Assembly: GCA_035235625.1 (NCBI GenBank)
Contig: CP141145.1
Coordinates: 44,496,668-44,560,667, forward strand
From: Saururus chinensis
Lineage: Eukaryota; Streptophyta; Magnoliopsida; Piperales; Saururaceae
Reading direction: 5' to 3'
DNA: 64,000 nt
The translations under genes were made by a program, and so were the position numbers. The notes below the pieces were generated by a model. It made no database searches. It saw only the letters and a program-made list of their open reading frames with translations, and had not been told where the DNA came from. Shown here one piece after another: positions 37,078 to 49,199 of this stretch; the stretch's first letter is position 1; each line of letters opens with the position of its first letter.

Positions 37078-40000
37078 TGGATGATGCCATGAGAGCAGGG
37101 ATCGCCCTCCTTGTGCTGATTTCCTTGTCCGTTTTCTCGTCAGCTGAGTGGGGGTGGGCCGGCCGGCAGAGGAGGAATGGCCTGCCATTACATTTAGTAG
37201 CTGGTGCGTCTAGGGGAGACCTTCCTTCCACCGAAATTGATGAAGAAACGGTACGAGGATTTTTTTATATATATATTTTTGCATTGTGAATATGGATTAT
37301 TTTGGTATGTGATCGAGCTTGATTGCGATGACTAATACGTATTTTTACTGTATGAATGTTGTGGAACATTGATTAATCTGATATTATTATTATTATGTGC
37401 TTAGCTGTATACGGGTAGGGATTTGGAATGCTTATTCAGTAAAACTTTGTATTTGAGTGTATAATTATCCGCCCTTCCTTCTTCGTTTGTTAAAATCTTT
37501 TACACGGTTGTAAGGTCAAAAAATGTCCTAGTCTGTCCCTCAGTGTCAACGACATATCATTTGGTTGTGATTAAGCAATTGGTATGTTGGGGTTCCTTGT
37601 GAACTGGCGTTGCTCGGAGATTCATCTGTATTAGACAATCTGCATCCATTGACATGCTTACTTAACATGTCGCTTTATCCGCGGCTTTATTTCTACCTTT
37701 CCTGGAAGACCCATTCATAAGCATGTAACAATGTCATTCTGCTTTTTTCTAGAAATTCAGATTTAGCAATTGTCATCTAAACACCTCGGCAATACCTCAT
37801 TCACCAATGCAACTAAGTTGGTCACAGTGGGTCTTTTGATCCTAATCTTTACATATCCGTAGTAAGTATTGATCTAATATGTGAGATGCATGACTAATCT
37901 CCGTTTAAACTCTTGGACTACAGGCAGAGCAGTTGTGGATCTACTGCAGGCCAGACTTGCTGCAGACAAAAGACAACGTAAAGGAATTTGGCATTTTTTT
38001 CCCAGAGGAATTGTTCATCGATTACTATGAAATCAGCTCAATAGCAAAGTCATTAGCAAAAGTAGAACTCCAAAAAGCTGTGAATATTTTACCCCCTCGA
38101 ATGAAGGAAAACCTTTTAGACTGTCTAAAGGGGAAAAATAGTCTTCCATTTTTTAAGGTTAAAGAGGGTCATGGTGGGTCGCTGAACTGGTTTGCTGGAC
38201 AAGTTGAAACTGCACTCGGTTGGCGTCTTGGAAGAAGAAATCTTGCAGAAACTAAAGAAACTTCCTCCATGGCATCCCCTTCTCCTGCTCCTGCCCCTTT
38301 GGTTAGATCTCCTAGTCACAGTCCCTTACCTGCACCAGTGCCATCGCCCACTAGGTCTGCAGCTCCATCCCCAAATGCAGAGGATTGGACTTTTCCTCCA
38401 GATCCACCAGAATCATTTGTAAAACCCTCTACTGGTGAAAATTCACCTGCAGTCTTGGAATCTCCTCCACCTGTAACTTCAAAAGGACACAATAGTGGAA
38501 GTAGCAAAAGAGCAATTGCTATTTCTGTTATAGCAACTGCAGCTGGCACATTTCTTTTTGCTGCACTCCTTTTCTGTTGTTATAACAAATGTAATAAAAG
38601 ACCTGTGGATGGGCAAAAGGATGAACGGCCTCTTCTTACTGTAAGCTTCAGTGATTTCTCTGTAGGTAAGGATTTCTCCTGAAATTACTTAGAGATGGTA
38701 TTTTGATCTAGGAGGATAGCACTACCACTTGATGTGCTTTTGGAAAAGCACATAGTCATTTAATGATGAAGTAGCTATTGAGATGAAAGATACAAAATAA
38801 TCCCGGATGATATAAAATTACATGTATAGTTGTGTTTTGTTGGACCTCCCTCTTCTTACAAGAAATATGAAATGTCGAGTCTCTTGATTTTTTTTTGGAT
38901 AACGGTACTCTGATTATGTAACTCTGCTACTTCTGTTGTATTTAAGTTCAATCGTTCCTTAACTTTTTGTAATAATACATTGCAGGTTCTTCTCATAAAT
39001 CCTTCTCATTGGAAAACCCAGTTAACAGGGAAAAGTTTGAAACTTTGACGGTTAAGCCTAACCAAGGCACAAATGGATGGGTTTCATCTTTAGAAATTAA
39101 TTCCTTTTCTATAGAGCCTGATACTTCAAAGCCATCCTTACCCTTACCTCCAGCTGCTGTAGCAGCAGCTTTGGAAGCAGCCAAATCATCAAAGGAACTA
39201 GCTCCTATAACAGCACCAACCGGTGGCCCTGTTGCACCACCTCCACCTCCTCCGCCCATGAAGCCTCCTACCATACGGCCGGCTCCTCCTCCAGGGCCAC
39301 CTCCACCACCTATTGCTTCTGGGATCAAAGCTGGTCCACGCCCACCTCCACCTCCAAAGACAGGTCTTGCCCCACCTCGTCCACCATTGGGTTTAAGAGC
39401 AAACCAGCCTTCTCCCCTTGGGCCTAATCATGCTGTAGGTCAGGGGTCTGATGCCGGGACTGGAGCTGAGGCTCCAAAAGCTAAGCTCAAACCCTTCTTC
39501 TGGGATAAAGTTCTTGCAAATCCTGATCATTCAATGGTCTGGCATCAGATTAGTTCAGGATCATTCCAGTAAGAGGCTGAATTTAAACATGCTACCTGTT
39601 GAAGCCCTCCTGCTTGGGTTTTGTAAATAAGTCTGTTTGAACTCTTATAGATAATTTGTTCTTAATTCACAGGTTCAATGAAGAAATGATAGAAACTCTT
39701 TTTGGGTATAATAACTCTGTGGAGAAGAAAAAAGATGAACGCAAGAAAGAAAGAGCTTCTTCTGATCCTGCTGGACAGTTTGTCCAGATTCTTGATCCCA
39801 AAAAGTCACAAAATTTGTCAATTCTACTTCGTGCCTTGAACGTGACAGTTGAAGAAGTATGTGATGCACTTACTGAAGGTGGGTTGGTCTCTCTCTCTCT
39901 CATTGAAAGTTGTTAAGCACTGTTTTCAATTGTTTTTTTGTTTCTAGGGGAAAGATTTTGATTGCCAGTTTTTTTTGTTTAATTCATTGTCAATGGGTGA

Positions 40001-41377
40001 TTGTACCTTGTGCATATTGTCGTTCTAAACGTATTAGATTAAGAATTGCACAGTACCTTAGACATCTTTTGTTTCACCAAGGTCCTCACTTTTCAAGGAT
40101 AGCTTCGGGTTGAATGTGTTGCAATTATTATCACATGTGAGAGGTATTACTTATTAGGGAGGCACAAATCTTCACCCATTGTCTGTCTGATTGACTGATA
40201 AATTTCGTTCCATCTAGGACATGAGCTTCCTGCAGAGCTTCTCCAAACCTTTTTAAAGATGTCACCTACCACAGATGAGGAACTAAAGCTTAGGCTTTAC
40301 AGTGGGGAATTATCTCTGCTTCTCCCAGCAGAGCGGTTCTTGAAGGCCCTGGTGGATATTCCACATGCATTTAAACGTATGGATGCATTACTTTATATGA
40401 CTTCTTGTCAAGAAGAGATTACGGGGCTTAAGGAGTCTTTCTCAATTTTAGAGGTAAAATATATTTGTGTCCTTCTCTATCATGACTCCTTCCCGTGTTT
40501 TTCAACTAGAAGCCTGACTCTTGTCTTCCAGGTTGCATGCAAAGAACTTCGAAGCAGCCGTCTGTTCTTAAAACTTCTTGAAGCTGTTCTCAAAACTGGC
40601 AATCGCATGAATGTTGGCACCTATCGTGGTGGAGCTCAGGCGTTCAAGCTTGATACACTTCTGAAGCTGGCTGATGTTAGAGGAACTGATGGCAAAACCA
40701 CTCTTTTGCATTTTGTAGTTCAAGAGATAATGCGCTCAGAGGGAGTCCGCCGGGCACGAATTCTAACAGAAAGTACAAGTATGTCCAGTACCAACTCAGA
40801 GGACTTGGCTGATGATTTCCCTCGCGAGTCTAATGAGCACTACGGTGCCCTTGGCCTTCAAGTGGTTGCTGGATTAAGTGGGGAACTAGAGAATGTTAAA
40901 AAGGCAGCAATACTGGATGCTGACACATTAACAGGGTCTGTGTCAAATCTTGGACATGGACTTATTAGGTTAAAGGAGTTTTTAAACAGGGAGATGAGAA
41001 GCCTCGATGAGAAGAGTGGATTTCAGAGATCTCTTGAGTCTTTTGTTGTGCATGTGGAGGCTGATATCACTTGGCTTTTGGAGGAGGAGAAGAGAATAAA
41101 GGCTCTGGTGAAGGGTACCACGGATTATTTCCATGGAAACACAAACAAAGATGAAGGCTTACGGTTATTTGTGGTTGTGAGAGATTTTCTGGGAATTTTG
41201 GAGAAAGTCTGCAAGGAGATAAAAGACTTAACAAGGAAGATGGCGAAGACCCCAAGGAATAAGGAAACTCCTCCAGCCACACCTGTTAAGGATCCTCGAC
41301 AGCTCCTATTTCCAGCAATTAGGGAGCGGAGGATGGGTAGCTCTGGTTCTGACTCAAGTTCTGATGACGAAAAATAA
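37077..41377 (+). CDS. Class I formin (membrane-anchored actin nucleator)
   Basis: Six exons, 37077-37250, 37924-38665, 38986-39568, 39673-39878, 40218-40453 and 40532-41377, join in frame into 928 codons with GT-AG introns. Order: signal peptide (1-27, GIALLVLISLSVFSSA), a conserved N-terminal region (LWIYCRPDLL, about 62-170), an extensin-like Ser/Pro stretch (176-210) that could bind cell wall, a transmembrane helix (about 255-277, ISVIATAAGTFLFAALLF) followed by Cys/Lys residues, an FH1 polyproline region (about 375-445, PPPPPPP runs), and FH2 from KLKPFFWDKVL (about 465) to about 880 with GNRMNVGTYRGGAQAFKLD and LLHFVVQEI. Class I formins nucleate actin filaments at the plasma membrane. 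The tail ends in a Ser/Asp stretch (GSSGSDSSSDDEK). Which Arabidopsis FH it is orthologous to is uncertain, possibly the FH5 group. A uORF precedes it. Confidence 0.93.
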
Positions 41378-42780
41378 TTTTGTAACAATTTGTTGAAATA
41401 GGTACGTGATTCCTGTTGTACAGCCATTTATTTTTATATTTCATTATTGTTTTTTGCATTAAAGTGTTTTTTATGTAGTTGAATCAATGAAAGGATCAGG
41501 TTAATGTAGAGGTGCACATTGATGCTAGTTTCAGTAACTGGGATTAAAAAATTTTCTTTATGTTCGATGCTGGGAATGGAGAATTACTTTCACATATGGC
41601 TTTCACTCTATATCACCTCAAGATGGTCTTAAGGTGTATTAGTGTAGTCCAGTTTTTCTATTTATTATGGAATATTCCTTTTTACGCCTATATTTGATTT
41701 TACTCTTTTAGTTCGAACTAAGGGATGTGATGATTTAGTGTGAACATTTTGAGTTTTGATTTTGTAAATTGCCAGTTGGAGGGTTTGAGGGCATTGGTTG
41801 GAGTTTTTAAAATGGCTTGTCTTAATAGCGCAATAAGATGGATGGACAGAGTCCAGCCATTACTGGCAGAAAAATGGTGAAAACTTGGATTAGCTTCCCC
41901 AGATCCAAACTTCACAGAGTAGTATGAGCCCTAATTTCTTGGGCAATTTGCAAATACGATTCCGTACTGTTATTCTCCATCAGATTTTCATGATACTAAA
42001 TTCAATTACCTGCGAAAGTAGTTAGATATTAGTATTGAAGGGTCCATTTGTTTCTTCTCGTAACAGAACTAAATTATTGATAGGACTATAATGCTTCTGA
42101 GGGAAGCCCCGTATCCATCAACCTTGGGTGAACACAAGGCATTGCTGCCCTTATTTTTCTGTTTTTTAGCGTGCAATGTGTACCTAACCAATTTGGTGGC
42201 CATCAACAAAGCCCATCTCATCTACAGGGGACAAAACTGGGATTAATTTAGAGGTATACTCTTGATACCGAAGTCACAAGGACTTTGGCAAAATCTTGAT
42301 AAATTGCTTGCTTCGTAATAGATCTCTTACCATGTTAAAGACAGTTGGCCATCAAGTATTATACTTCCCCCCTTTGTGTGGATTGATTACTTGGACTTGG
42401 ATGTACGATATTTGTGTTAACTATCTACTAGATTATCAATTAGGTCATTTGGGTATATTAGAGTAAGTAAATTTAAGGCTTAAACAATGTTAAGACGCAA
42501 CTGCATAAGGGAAGTTTTGCAGAACAGGGGTGGGTATGGTGTTTACCCGGCCCCCATCTGGGCCTCCCCAACTCTCTGTTATCCGCCCTGCTAGGTTGCC
42601 TTCTCTTCACCGTTGAGGCCTTGATCATTATTAGTCTGCAAATTACAATTGACACTGATTTTTTTAGTAAAGCAAAGCAAAATATGTACATTTACTAAGT
42701 TTTCTTCTATTGTTGTGGTGTGTGGATGTAAGATTTGTGGTTCAAGAACGGGGAAGAATTTTTGGTCCTCTTACCGACTT
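41378..42780. other. Formin 3' region and intergenic DNA
   Basis: The first 100-200 bp is a likely 3' UTR. Beyond it no gene is seen. A small GC-rich patch at 42530-42620 (CCCCCATCTGGGCC) contrasts with the AT-rich flanks, but its best frames are short. Confidence 0.4.
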
Positions 42781-43097
42781 ATCGAGATTAGGGCTGCCAA
42801 CGGAACGATACGGTTACGGTATATTCATTACTATAACCATTTCTGAAATCTTTATTCATAACCGTTCCATTAAGTAAATGGTATAGGTACTTCCATAACT
42901 GTACCTTTTACTAATAAATGGCCAGTTAATCGGATAACCATTATCCATGACATTTTTTAAAATGTGCTAAAAAAGCTAAAATAATTATTTTTTATTCACT
43001 TAATTAAATATTACTAAGGTAAAAAATTAGCATCATTACTACTCTTATTTATAGTTGTTGCAAATAAATTATAAAGATTAAACATGAAACATAAATG

Positions 43098-43098
43098 G

Positions 43099-43159
<61 letters not shown>
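43098..43159. repeat. (TA)n microsatellite inside the hAT element
   Basis: About 60 bp of TA dinucleotides with a single C interruption. Confidence 0.95.
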
Positions 43160-43162
<3 letters not shown>

Positions 43163-43410
43163 CTACTTATTTTTCAATAATTATTTTCTATTATATGAGT
43201 CCAGGTTCAAGACATCCATCTAATGCTTGTTTGAGAAGAATCCCAATGTGAGAATAATAATTGTCTTCTCACAGCCATCTATATTTTAATGTGCATTAAA
43301 AGCAAAAATGCGACCACATGTAGTGATGCTTATTATTCATTAGTGTCTTTTTTAAGTAATGTTTTAAAACCCAACTAGGGAGCCTGACCCAGATTAGTGG
43401 TCGGGCCAGT

Positions 43411-43943
43411 GTTTTAAAAACCAGGTTGACCCGGCCAGTTCGATCGGGCTCAATCGGACCTAGTTGAAAAATCTAACAGGTTCACCTACTTTAACTAGTT
43501 AAGTTAACCCAACTAGGTCAACACGACCTGGCCTGTTAACTACCGACCCGCTGCCCGGGTTAGACCGGTTTAATACTCTCATGAAAAAAATTTATATTGG
43601 AGACGGGTTTCTAAGTCACATTCTGTGAGAGCCCATCAGCAAGCCTAACCCATCAGGCTGCAACAAGTTTGTTTATACATATTTTTATTTTATTTAATAT
43701 TTATCTGTTTTACATTACTCTAAAAAAAATCTCCACGGCGGGATTCAAACCCATGTCATAATAAAAATAGCATTTACACTCTTACCAACTGAGTTACAAT
43801 AATTTTGTGTGAATATTGTACCTAACTTTCTATTTATTCTAATATATGGGCAAATCGGGTCAACCCAGGTTGACTAGCGATTGAACCCAATTAACCTGGC
43901 CCGTCGACCCATCTAGGTCAATGGCCGGGCCAGTTTTTAAAAC
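43411..43943. mobile_element. GTTTTAAAAAC foldback-like element, nested in hAT
   Basis: GTTTTAAAAACCAGG...CCCGGCC at 43411 is roughly inverted at 43922-43943 (GGCCGGGCCAGTTTTTAAAAC), with a small gap between the arms. The ACCCGG/CCGGGC-rich ends resemble the blocks at 59 and 49092. No target duplication was found, and a further related block just outside (43365-43410) suggests more than one insertion. It encloses a tRNA-like relic. Confidence 0.5.
43729..43800 (-). pseudogene. tRNA-like relic (tRNA-Lys-like arms, no acceptor stem)
   Basis: On the minus strand TAACTCAGTTGGTAAGAG matches a tRNA D-arm/A-box and GGGTTTGAATCCCGCC matches the T-arm/B-box, with about the right spacing. A run of eight T follows. 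The D-stem (ACTC/GAGT) and the core of the T-stem (GGG/CCC) pair. The acceptor arms do not pair and no convincing anticodon loop is seen, so it is not a functional tRNA. The wording is closest to plant tRNA-Lys from memory. It could be a SINE head or a captured tRNA fragment. Confidence 0.55.
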
Positions 43944-44873
43944 ATCGGGCTAGGTTAAGTCAACCCATGTTGATCAGATGATGACATCATCACCTAAAAA
44001 ATTTAAAATAGTTCCCCATATTTTAGATAAAGTTTCACTTAAACCTATTCAAAGTTTCACTTAAACCTATTTGGTCATTTAAAACTTATTGATTCCAACC
44101 TATTTCAATAACTAAATTATTCTAAATTTTGCAATCTCATATATAAACATGATTTGTAACATAATCATGATTCCAACCAACATATACCAAATCTCAAAAT
44201 AAACCACTTATACCACTCATACAAAGTTAAGCCAATCAACACTCAAACCAAGCTAATCGAGATGGGCGAAACAAGAGTTTCATTCCATTAGCCCAGGTTC
44301 AAGCTTTGATTTGAGCTAACTTGAGTCTAGCCTAGAGTAAAATAAAGCTGACTCAACAATCCTACTCCAAACCCACCAATTATTTCCTTACACAAACAAA
44401 CATTCCACAAGTTTAATTATTAAAAACATAAAAAAGACTCATATGTTTGAGTTATCAAAATTGAATCTAAATTAACCTGAGAATTGTAAACATATTTTGT
44501 ACAAAGTGTCTATGTAGCTAATTAAGATTTTATCACATATGATTAAAGATGAATTGTGACCTAATGAGACCATAAAAATTAGACAAATCAACCAAATGGG
44601 AAACATCAAAGCGAAGTTAGTTTAAGAGAATATAAATTATAAATATATTTTTTTTTATTAAAAAAATAGAGTTAGATATGAAATGCTAGAAAGAGAAAAT
44701 TATCTTCCAAGTAGTAGCTTGTAACAATTATAGTAAATGGTTGAAAGTAGTTAAATAAATATAATAAATATTTAGATTTGAATAATATCTTTCGTTGAGT
44801 AAATCACCGTGGTGAATCATGGCATGAAGATTATTTTAAAAGATCATAAGTCAATCTCTATTGAAATTAAACC

Positions 44874-44877
<4 letters not shown>

Positions 44878-44949
<72 letters not shown>
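44878..44949. repeat. (TA)n microsatellite, ~72 bp
   Basis: An uninterrupted TA dinucleotide run near the right end of the hAT element. Its translation as repeated Ile-Tyr is a chance frame. Confidence 0.97.
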
Positions 44950-44954
<5 letters not shown>

Positions 44955-45150
44955 TAAATATAACAAACGGGTAACAGATAAATGGGTATGAAAGAACTTT
45001 TTTCATTACCTTCCATTAAGATAACGGTCGGATAAAATTATTCTCTTATTTACCCATTCAATAAATTTAACCGTATCATTTAACTTCTTAATGGTACGGT
45101 ATAAATGGTAGAACGGTAAAACGAAGACTATTGGCAGCCCTAATCGAGAT

Positions 45151-46045
45151 ATCTACCATCAGGTAGGACGACTCTTGAGCTAGGCATCAAGAGGATTATA
45201 AAAATTTCCCAAAAATGGTAAAGAGAGTCCTATGCAAAATTATTGAAAAAGGTGAAATTAATTGTCACCTGTGGGCTTTTTAATGCTAGCCTTAGCTCGA
45301 ACCTATTTTAAGGCGAACTCAGAATTTTGAAGTGTGACTGCAGGGCGCCGCATTTTTACGGGCTATAAAAGTTCTCCCTGATAACTCCCTTTCCTAAAGT
45401 CTTAGCTAACATGTTCCATCCTTAACGCCTAATTCTTAGTGTTTGAAATCTAAAGAGCATCTCCACTGATAGATGCCACTTAGAAACTTCTGTGGACAAA
45501 ATGGCGCAATAATTTTGGAAGTCAACCATTCCAACAAGGGCAATTGAAGACTCCATTTTTTTCTTTTCTTTTTAAATATTTTTGACATCTTTTTTTTTTA
45601 ATATTTGACATCTATAATGAGAGTCAACATGCTGCCAAATTATCACATAGATGTATCAAATTGAGCTCCGGTTAGAGATGTTTTAAGGGTCAAATGCACC
45701 TTGAATACATAACCTAAAATATCTCCTCAACTATACTATTTTAATACAATACTCCTACTTTTATTAATTCATTTCTATAGGTATATTTAAAAAAAAAACT
45801 TCCTAAAACTGGAGCTCACTAGTCACTACAGATGTAACTACAACTATAGCTAGCCCTTGTCTTTGGGTAAAAATGGCGTATTTACTTGCTGCGGCGTTGA
45901 AATTGAAGTGACCCATTTACCCCTAAATTAATTATGGAAGTAACTCAAAATCCATAGAACTGAGGTGTCGTATGAGCTCTGAACCCTAAGCCCATAAAAA
46001 CCAGATATTCTCCCCTCTCCTCCGGTCGGGGCGGGGCGGAGAGCG
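45151..46045 (+). other. Upstream region of the GeBP-like gene
   Basis: No gene is seen. Just before the gene, GAACCCTAAGCCCATAAAA (about 45980-45998) combines a telo-box-like AACCCTAA, a site II-like GCCCA and a TATA-like run, all common in promoters of plant growth genes. A GC-rich leader (GGTCGGGGCGGGGCGG) follows directly before the start codon. Confidence 0.4.
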
Positions 46046-47206
46046 ATGGCCCGCAAAGAGACTCCGTCTTTCCCTCCCAAGGACCACCCTTCCAACTCCT
46101 CTTCATCCGAAGAAGAAGCAGGCGACAATAATGAGGATGAAGATCCGGAAGAGGACGATGACGCGACTTCCTCCTCCTCCTCCTCCTCTCTTCCTCCCAC
46201 CAAAGAACCCAACTCCATGACCACTCCCGCCACTCATCGCCCCTCTTCCTCCTCCGATGGCGAATCCGACACCGAACCCTCTCCTGCCACCAATCCCAGT
46301 CAGTCTACCTCCAAGCCCCCGGAAAGAGACCCCAGCTCCGCCTCCGAATATTACTCCGACTCTGAGCCCGGCTCGGAACAGCCTCCGCCCTCGCCGAAGC
46401 CGCCGACACGCACCGCCGTTCTTCCATCGAAGCCCGTGGGCGAATCCTCCAAGCTCGCAGGCGACCCCAGCCCGAAGAAGATGTCGTTCGCCACGCCCTC
46501 CAAGCGTCCGAGCCAGCACGTTGCCTCGGATGAGGAGGAGCCAACAGCTAAGAAGCAGCTGTTCCAGCGGCGGTGGAACGAAGAGGACGAGATCGAGATC
46601 CTCAAGGGCATGCTCGATTACATGGAGAAGGAGAAGGGCATGGACCCGCTATCCGACATAACTGGTGCCTTCAATTTCATCAGGGACTCGATCCGGATAA
46701 GCTGCACCCGCCCCCAGTTTGCGGACAAGGTCCGGCGAATGAAGAAAAAGTACCAGAACAACGCCAAGCGGTTGACGAAGGGTAAAAATCCAACCTTTTC
46801 CAAGCCGCAGGTAGAGCTGTACGAGCTATCAAAGAAGATTTGGGGAGGAGGTCCTCAAAATAAGAATGAGGAGACAAGAAACAACGGGCATGTGAAAGCT
46901 TCCCCCAGCATCGGCCATAAGGTGATGATGGCGGCGTCAAGGGAAATGGTGAGGACGGGGGAGAGTCTCAATACATCAGAAGAGGTACGTAGCGGGCTTC
47001 TCGAACTATGTGGGAACGAGACGGGCCTGAACGAGGCAATATTGAGGAAAGGAGTGAGCCTGATGGACGTTTCTAAGGTGGCGGAGTTGGAGTTCAAGTG
47101 GAAGCAACTGAGGATGATGGAGGTTGAGCTTCATTTGAAGCGAGTTGAGCTGGTGAAGGAGCAAGTTCAGGCGATCTTCGATACGTTTGCTGAATTGCCT
47201 CATTGA
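46046..47206 (+). CDS. GeBP/STOREKEEPER-like (DUF573) transcription factor
   Basis: One intronless frame of 386 codons starts GCGATGGCC, a good plant start context. Residues 1-165 are low-complexity and acidic, with Ser, Asp, Glu and Pro (SSSSEEE, DEDPEEDDD), likely disordered. The DUF573 DNA-binding domain lies at about 172-265, starting FQRRWNEEDEIEILKGMLDY and including FADKVRRMKKKYQNNAKR and ELSKKIWG. A basic stretch (KRLTKGK) could serve nuclear import. The C-terminus (about 338-380, VAELEFKWKQLRMMEVELHL) forms a leucine-zipper-like helix for dimerisation, as in GeBP. In Arabidopsis this family regulates GLABROUS1 and cytokinin responses; the targets here are unknown. A strong GC bias in the first half produces several antisense shadow frames. 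Confidence 0.92.
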   Translation: MARKETPSFPPKDHPSNSSSSEEEAGDNNEDEDPEEDDDATSSSSSSSLPPTKEPNSMTTPATHRPSSSSDGESDTEPSPATNPSQSTSKPPERDPSSASEYYSDSEPGSEQPPPSPKPPTRTAVLPSKPVGESSKLAGDPSPKKMSFATPSKRPSQHVASDEEEPTAKKQLFQRRWNEEDEIEILKGMLDYMEKEKGMDPLSDITGAFNFIRDSIRISCTRPQFADKVRRMKKKYQNNAKRLTKGKNPTFSKPQVELYELSKKIWGGGPQNKNEETRNNGHVKASPSIGHKVMMAASREMVRTGESLNTSEEVRSGLLELCGNETGLNEAILRKGVSLMDVSKVAELEFKWKQLRMMEVELHLKRVELVKEQVQAIFDTFAELPH

Positions 47207-49091
47207 AATTTTGTGAGACGGTAGTGGTGGGGGTGGCAATTTCCTTAGCTCCACTTTGTTCGATGTGTGATTTTTATCTGAAATGAAATTCGCGCTTACG
47301 TTTTTGAGTAGCCCACTTTCTTGCTCTTATCCGAGAAGAAGTTTGGCCAGAGTAAGCAGCAATATGGCAGTGTCTTACTTCTGGATAAATATATTTCTAG
47401 TTCCAAATTTTGCTGGGGAGAAGAATGGTGAACTTTTTAAGAAGCTTATTACATGAGGGGCTGCATCTTCATACGAAATTGATTTCTTGTCTCTGCATAT
47501 TTACAAATTAATTCTCTCTGGCTTGTTCTATCAAACCATTGTCAACGGCAATATCGACGAGGGAGCTATATTGTATGGGACGAATGAAGTATTTATTAAA
47601 TTAGCTCATGAGCAAAATACATTTTGAAGCTCCTAGCTGAAAAACAAAGATATATGCCGAAGCGGTATATTATCATGGCAAATGTTAGGTACTTATTTTT
47701 CTTTCTTCTTTATTTTTTTATACACCTGTGTTTTTATTTATTTATTTTGGATGCAAGCTCTATACATACAAGGGAAATGTTTAAATGTTTTTAATGTTCC
47801 ACAATGAGCCCGGCCTCATTAGGCAGGCCTAAGAAACTCATGGGGACGAGATCGATTGGGTATTCGTTAGTGTATACACCCTTGATTTTAAATATTAAGG
47901 GGACACAACTTAAATGAGTACAATGACAAAACTTGAAAGCCTTTGAAAATAAACTGGTTCCATGGTGCTTCAACATCGTCGTTTCTACTCCGAGGGAGGG
48001 GCTTAATGCCAAACATGTACTTGAACAAGAATGTCATGAGGGGAGAATAGTGGCTGGCAGATAGAGAACTATTTTCTATGTTCTCTGCCTTCTACTTTCT
48101 ACTTTCTACTTTCGTGAGCCTTGATGCGAAAGTATTTTCTATATTCTCTATTTTCACGAGCATTGCATAAGGAACATTTAACATTTTCAAAACTGACCTA
48201 ATACCGACCACCCCAGGTTGAACCGGTTGATGATATAAGCCCTCAAAATCCTCCACATGGCCTTTCAGACTCAGTTCTGCCACAAGTGCATCTCATATGA
48301 TTAGCTTAATATGTAGGTCCCAGTCTCCCAGCGGAGTGATCCAACTACTTATCTCTCTGACATGGGCTTTCTATCATGAAGAATCCAATTTTGCTCTTCT
48401 GAGAACTCATTGATCACTGCTCTTGTTTCTCATAGCAACTCGAATGATCGATTTTTGACCATCCATAACCTCTTGTAAGCAGTTATTAATGATGGTTTTT
48501 AAAAGGAAAATGATATTTTCACATCAAAAGTACACAACAAAAACCCACACATGAGTTTTGATTGGTCAAAATAAGTAAGCCCATGTGGATTTAGTGTGGA
48601 ACCCACTTGTGAAGGCCAATCAAAACTCTCGTGTGAGTTTTTGTGGGTGCTTTTATTGTGAGAATATCACTATCCTTTTTGAAACCCATCTCTACCCTCT
48701 CACTGTATAACTCTAAAATTCATGGTTTCAAAATCAAAAGCTTGTGCACCTCCATCCAATTGGTCTAGGTCTTGCGGAGAAAAGCCCCATGGCTTCCTAT
48801 GGTATTGAGGCTTTTCCAGTAGCCCATTTGACTGAAATGGAGGATAAATCGACGCAAGGGAGGGGAGGAGAGTGGATTCTAGGATGCAGGATGGGAGGCC
48901 AAAATAGCACGGCGAAGGGGAGAGGTCTGTGCCGGTGGGGGGATTGGAAGTTCGGCGAAGGCAGAGGGGAGGCTTGGACAAAGGCAGCTTGTGGAGGGGA
49001 AATTGGGATGATCGTCTAGCGGCAGAAACCTTTGTCAACTCCAGTTGCACTAGGCGCATAGGCCACAGGGGACTTGAGGAGTCGGGGTTAG
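47207..49091. other. Intergenic DNA, no supported gene
   Basis: After the GeBP stop, AT-rich DNA follows. Minus-strand frames of 60-120 codons at 47791-48283 and 48700-49059 have no family I recognise and no splice partners. They could be decayed transposon coding DNA. A CTACTTT run occurs at 48092-48110. Confidence 0.4.
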
Positions 49092-49190
49092 GGTTTTAAA
49101 ACCCAACCCAAACACTGACCTGGATTGGTGTTCGAGCCTATTCAATTGGGTTTAACTGCGGGTCAACCCGGGTTAAACCCAGTTGGTATA
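49092..49190. repeat. GTTTTAAAACC-type dispersed repeat, copy 2
   Basis: It starts GGGTTTTAAAACCCAACCC and continues with GACCTGGATTGGTGTTCG and GGGTTAAACCCAG. It is clearly related to the block at 59-160, with the same order of words. Confidence 0.6.
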
Positions 49191-49199
49191 AATAATTCC

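Larger units (their letters stand above)
42789..45142. mobile_element. Non-autonomous hAT-type element with nested repeats
   Basis: TAGGGCTGCCAA at 42789 is exactly inverted at 45131-45142. The flanks carry the identical 8-bp sequence ATCGAGAT (42781-42788 and 45143-45150). An 8-bp duplication with TAGGG-type ends is the hAT signature. Subterminal DNA on both sides is rich in short ACGGTA/CCGTTC words, as hAT transposase-binding regions often are. There is no transposase frame. The 2354-bp body contains two long TA microsatellites, a foldback-like repeat (43411-43943) and a tRNA-like relic, so part of the length comes from later insertions. Confidence 0.85.

Noticed and set aside
44809..44991. 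Frame encoding repeated Ile-Tyr
   Set aside because: It is only the translation of the TA microsatellite.
46103..46519. Antisense glycine-rich frame under the GeBP-like gene
   Set aside because: It is a shadow of the Ser/Pro-rich and GC-rich sense coding sequence.
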